64,000 bases of DNA from Cunninghamia lanceolata (lineage: Eukaryota; Streptophyta; Pinopsida; Cupressales; Cupressaceae), in contig BSBN01000829.1 of the NCBI GenBank assembly GCA_027924645.1, positions 310,001 through 374,000 on the forward strand, in the 5' to 3' direction. Both the position numbers and the translations under genes were made by a program. Below, piece after piece: positions 60,188 through 64,000 of this stretch. The notes beneath the pieces were generated by a model, which saw only the letters and a program-made list of their open reading frames with translations, did not search any database and was not told the DNA's origin. The stretch's first letter is position 1. The number at the start of each line of letters is the position of its first letter.

Positions 60188-60640
60188 CTAGTCTTTCTTA
60201 GAAAGCTTATGGTTGACCAATTTAAGAGATGGAATCTTGAGGGGTCCATCAATGTGCCTAAGGGATATTTCATGTGTTCTTAGAACAAAAGGCTGATACT
60301 TTGTCAAGAACGTATATCCTAGCAGGATATCTTCCCTAAGACTGTCAAGTTCAATGAGGTCAAGAACAAACTGCTTACCTTGTATTTCAATAGTCACATC
60401 TTGGGCATATCAACCCATCTTAATCTCTGCTCCATTAATGGCATATCCAGATGGAAGGTCTGTCCTAGTTTTCTAGAATTCTAGAGGAATAGCATTAGTT
60501 CTAGCAAAAGTTCTAGAAGAACCAGAGTCTACAAAGGCATCCATTGGAATAGGTTTATAACTAGAGAAACAGAGACTTATTCTGATATAGGTGCAGTTTT
60601 CTACCATGAATAGGGCATTTGCAGGTTCAGTGAATGCAGA
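60188..60640 (-). pseudogene. Caulimovirid aspartic protease
   Basis: The active site DSGSS lies near 60530-60515. Downstream a beta-rich stretch with DILLGYTFLTKYQPF (about 60325-60280) corresponds to the second retropepsin motif. TAG stops near 60475 and 60412 interrupt it. It would process the viral polyprotein. Confidence 0.75.
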
Positions 60641-60694
60641 AATATCAGAATCAGAAGTAGCTGAGGAGGCATTATCAGCTTTGGTTAAAAGGTC

Positions 60695-61255
60695 TCAAAT
60701 TTCCCCCACTGTAGAAATGAGTTTAGCTAGTTCTTTCTGTTGGATGGCACATTGGTGAGTGAGAATATTCACAGCTTCATGGCATTGATCGAGTTTGGCA
60801 CAGAGGGTATCAAGGCATTGACCAAAATATTTTGAAGGAGAACGGTGAGAGGAACGGTGCTTGGAAGAAGAGGAATGGAGGGTAGAAGACCATTTAGGAT
60901 GGACATAACCATGGGAGGATTTACGAGGTGGCAGAGAAGGAGAACTAGTAACGGAACGTGTGGAATGAGAGGGTTTAAAACCTTTTACCTTTTTTTGTAA
61001 GGCAACCTTCTCTTTTTCCCAAGCTTTCAGATCCTTCACTTGCTGTTTAGCAGCATTCTTGCATTCTTCCATAGAACCAGGCATATGATAAGGGTCCTTA
61101 GATTTAGCCATACTTATCTTGAAATCAAGATCCTTAATTTCTTTCTTGACCACCTTGGAAACTGCTTGATCTTCTGGTGAGCTGGAAGCTGAACTCAAGG
61201 ATTCTGCTTCTGAAGAACTAGAAGAATAAATCTTCTTGTGTTTATCTCTTGCCAT
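60695..61255 (-). pseudogene. Ser/Lys-rich region between coat protein and protease
   Basis: An open stretch of 186 codons starts at an ATG (61255) and ends at TGA. It has a Ser-rich acidic N-terminus, a Lys/Glu helical middle, a Ser/His/Arg-rich stretch and a C-terminal heptad-like helix. It is in frame with coat protein and protease and the frame is open on both sides apart from single stops, so it is probably a linker of the polyprotein, not a separate gene. Confidence 0.55.
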
Positions 61256-61327
61256 ATAGAACTGATCAGGCAGAACTTCAACTAACTCAAACCACTGAGT
61301 ATGAGGAGAAGTTAGAGCTTCTGTACA

Positions 61328-62200
61328 CTATACAATGTCCCAATTGTTAGAGAAATCTTGTTCTTCAAACATAGCATATACTTTATTGTCAGGATTATAT
61401 TTCTTTGGACAGTTAGTAGCATAATGAGGTCCTTTACAAATAAAACATTGTACAGGTTTCTTCCCTTTAGAAGAATTTGAATGTTTTCTGAATAAATACT
61501 TTGGAGGTTTTCTATTCTTAAAAGAATTTCTATTTACAGGTGCCAACCTATATTTCTTTCTGTATGCCTTTTTCTTGCGGAAAGAATGTTCCATATTGTC
61601 ATCATCATATTTAGATCTTCTGCAATGTTTACAATGACAATTTTTACCACAAGATTTCTTACTAAATTTTTTAACTTGCTTGAAATCTTTTATCTGGCTG
61701 ATAGGAGGCAAATTGCAGCAATCCTTCATATTGCAAGAAGAATTGTATTGATCTATGTTATCATTCAATGCTTTTATCAGACATCCCTTATCTAACTTAT
61801 AGGTGACTAAAGCTTTTAAATCCACAAATCCAAACTTCTCAATTTTGGATTTATACTTATTTTGCACATATTCTTCAGTATAGTCACCAAGACCACAAGG
61901 AAGTGAATTAAGATAAAATTTCTTTGTTGTTGGATCATGAAGTTTATGAGCAGCTATCATATACTTTTCAAAGACTAGGTTGTATTTGTGCAATTTTCCT
62001 AAGTCTTTTAACTGTAATGAATACAATATTTTTTCTACTTCTAGGATTGTGACAAAATTTTTGCAAGGTCATTAAGTGAGAGGAAAGGAGATTTCCCTTC
62101 AAATAGAGAACCAAAATTTGAGGCAATCTATAGAGGAAGAAATTGTGAATGTGCCATGTAGAAGGCAAGATCAATAAGGTACAGGTAATAACAGTTGAAG
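61328..62200 (-). pseudogene. Caulimovirid coat protein, C-terminal part with CCHC knuckle
   Basis: The clear frame covers 62026-61328; weaker matching text extends to about 62200 with stops and shifts. Features are a helical capsid segment (62020-61780), a Cys/His-rich cluster near 61660-61620 (CGKNCHCKHC), a strongly basic Lys/Arg stretch (61590-61500), and the zinc knuckle CFICKGPHYATNC near 61450-61412. This arrangement is characteristic of caulimovirid coat proteins, which package the genome. It ends at TAG 61330-61328. Confidence 0.8.
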
Positions 62201-62230
62201 ACAAAAGGGAATTCAGTCACACAAAGGAAG

Positions 62231-64000
62231 AATACAAAGTTGTAATAAGGTATGAGGACTCTAGTGCTTCACTAAAGATGAAGACAATACAAAAGAAAGG
62301 TAGGGAGTATTAATGAAGTTTTTGATAACTGTAGAGCAAGTGAAGCATGCTTTGAGGTGATCATAAAGGATTGTCAATGGCTAGTGATGGAAAGCGAGGG
62401 ACTCACTTTTCATTTAACCCCAAGTGTTTGATGGAGGAGCATTCTAGAGGCATGAGGGTAATCTTCCATCAATCAAAATTATTGGTTTTCATTGTGTTGT
62501 TTGCTTGCAAGTCATGAGTGCATTATGTAATAAGCCACCACATTTTCCTGCAAATTCTTACTAGGTCTCGCAATTTGGAGATTATATTATGCAATGATCC
62601 CAGGTACTTTCATGTTCATGTTTCAAAAGATTTGGATCACTACAAGGGTGTAACAAGGTCTTTGAGCCTCATTCGATCCAATCGACTCACATGGTTTTCA
62701 CTTGTGTCAAATTTTTAGGAGTTTGCACCAACAAAGGAGTTCATATGGAGGAACATTGGGTCTAGGGGAACTTACAAGGAGAACTACACATGAGGATCTT
62801 CATTTAGTTAATACTACATTTGATTTTGGTTGACTACATTTTTCATGTGACTTGGAGCTTTGGGTCATCTTGGAGCTAATGCAAGACATCTTAAAGGCTT
62901 GAGATTGCTATATATAGATTGTCTATGATTGTTGGAAGACATAATGAACCAAGTTCATTAGCAGGAGACTAATACAAGAGGATAATGCACAACCATGAGG
63001 GTGAGAGTTTGAAAGGAAGCATGATATGATAATGTGAAATGTAAAGAATTATTGTGTATCATCTTAAGGTTGAAATTTCATGATCAATGATCATTTGTAT
63101 AGTATGTATTTTCATGTTCAAGGTGATCAAACAACTATATTCTAGTTAGATCCCAATGTGGCAGATCATAATCATTCTTGATTATGAAATCAATAAAGAT
63201 TTAGTTCTATTGTAGTAATCTATTCTACTTATTTGTGTGTTTATTTGTGTATGGTTGCATTGTTGGGTTATGGCAAGCTGTAGTCATTTAAAAGTATGGA
63301 ATCAATAAAGTTTTGGTTTTGACTTTAATAAATTTGTACTATGCATCTTGTCTTGTTTGTTTTGGCTACATGGTTGTCCACCCTCCAACCATGACTACAT
63401 CATCAAGGCATACTTCTAAAAATGGGCCCAAAAATAAATGGGAAATGGCATGTGTATGCAAAGTTCACCTTAAAATTTCCTCCCCAATTTGAGGTATATT
63501 TGAATCATAAAATAATCATGCACCTTAAAATATGTAGTACTCACAAACATGCATCTAAATTAAATACTTAGATATCAAATGATATCACCATAACATGCAT
63601 ATAATGTAATATACCTTACAAAGTATCATCACGTAGATTTTCCTTCTTTGTGTTCCCTCCATCGGAAGTAAAAATGAAATTTTACAAACGCTTGTAACTA
63701 TTTGCAATCATCAACATGGATATTTTAGTAACATGTTATGCCCCCTATTATTGGTTTTGATAAAAGTAATCGGGAAGTGCCTAAACCCATAAACAAAAGC
63801 CAAAAAGGTGAGAAAGATGAGTTTCACAAGAGGTAAAACTACAAAACAACAACAACAAAGCAAAAAGAAGGGAATGGGCTAGCAGGACCACCCAAACCAA
63901 AAAAAACCAGCAACCAGTGAGGCTACTACTTGGCCATAAACTTGAGGCTACTTATATCTTGCCATTCTTTGTTCAATAATTCTTGTTTCTCCTCAAAAGT
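62231..64000. other. Unassigned repeat-like DNA
   Basis: No supported coding frame. CTATATATAG at 62908-62917, followed after about 270 bp by AATCAATAAAG-type text (63190-63200 and 63302-63311), resembles an LTR core promoter and R/U5, but no termini could be matched. The last 200 bases contain an AAC-repeat and C/A-rich text with nothing recognisable. Confidence 0.35.

Larger units (their letters stand above)
59083..62230 (-). mobile_element. Partial endogenous caulimovirid (pararetrovirus)
   Basis: Reading minus, the order is coat protein C-terminal part with zinc knuckle, a Ser/Lys-rich segment, protease, RT, and the start of RNase H. All parts share one frame, so the source probably had a single gag-pol-type polyprotein. 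No movement protein and no full genome ends are present. It has stops throughout and cannot be functional. The genus is not determinable by eye. Caulimovirid integration is not integrase-mediated, and the left junction lies inside the accessory ORF. Confidence 0.85.

Noticed and set aside
59083..62230. A functional or recently active virus
   Set aside because: Multiple stops in every domain, a truncated RNase H, and no movement protein or genome ends; it is a relic.

Overview
This window is repeat-derived DNA from a seed plant. I found no intact host gene, tRNA, rRNA or CRISPR array. The evidence for a plant is plant-type LTR retrotransposons (Ty3/gypsy chromovirus and Tat/Ogre-like), iMet-type and Arg-type primer-binding sites, and an endogenous caulimovirid. 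The large, old, nested elements suit a big repeat-rich genome, perhaps a gymnosperm, but the species cannot be fixed from sequence alone.

Layout. (1) 1-4226, minus: left-truncated LTR element with a 1.05-kb LTR, iMet-type PBS, a gag-like coiled-coil protein with four CCHC knuckles, and a second ORF of unknown function. (2) 5415-13357, minus: chromovirus in the order LTR-gag-pol(chromodomain)-LTR, followed through the shared inner LTR by a second truncated gag-PR, i.e. a tandem recombinant. (3) 13358-19060 plus 31072-32156, plus: a very G-poor element with a Pro/Ser-rich gag-like frame, a minisatellite and one 3' LTR. (4) 19061-31071: a 12.0-kb Tat-like element inserted into (3), with 5-bp ATCAT target duplications and 2.6-kb LTRs rich in TTGTAT/ATACAA hairpins. 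(5) 32157-34476: a duplicated 183-bp exon-like segment and a fossil plant-LINE RNase H. (6) 34477-52719: an 18.2-kb Tat-like element whose 6-kb LTRs each carry a decayed ORF of about 3.4 kb in U3, upstream of the LTR TATA box. (7) 53775-59075: an LTR-like fragment, a TGTAT-rich leader and a second accessory ORF homologous to the U3 ORF of (6). (8) 59083-about 62230, minus: partial endogenous caulimovirid (coat protein C-terminus, protease, RT, start of RNase H). (9) 62231-64000: unassigned.

Most interesting signals. The first is a large accessory protein family carried by at least two retroelement families and, in one, encoded inside the LTR U3. Because the TATA box lies downstream of the ORF, genomic RNA started in the 5' LTR would carry the ORF from the 3' LTR at its 3' end, a layout comparable to MMTV sag or HIV nef. 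I do not recognise its function. The second is that nearly all premature stops in the plus-strand elements, the chromovirus and the viral copy are TAG where Gln CAG is expected. Four or more of these are directly polarised by comparing the two 6-kb LTRs, which fits deamination of CHG-methylated cytosine. Both Tat-like elements also carry the extra archaeal-type RNase H between protease and RT.

All coding regions are interrupted, so entries are described as pseudogenes. Domain limits are approximate, read by eye from conserved motifs.
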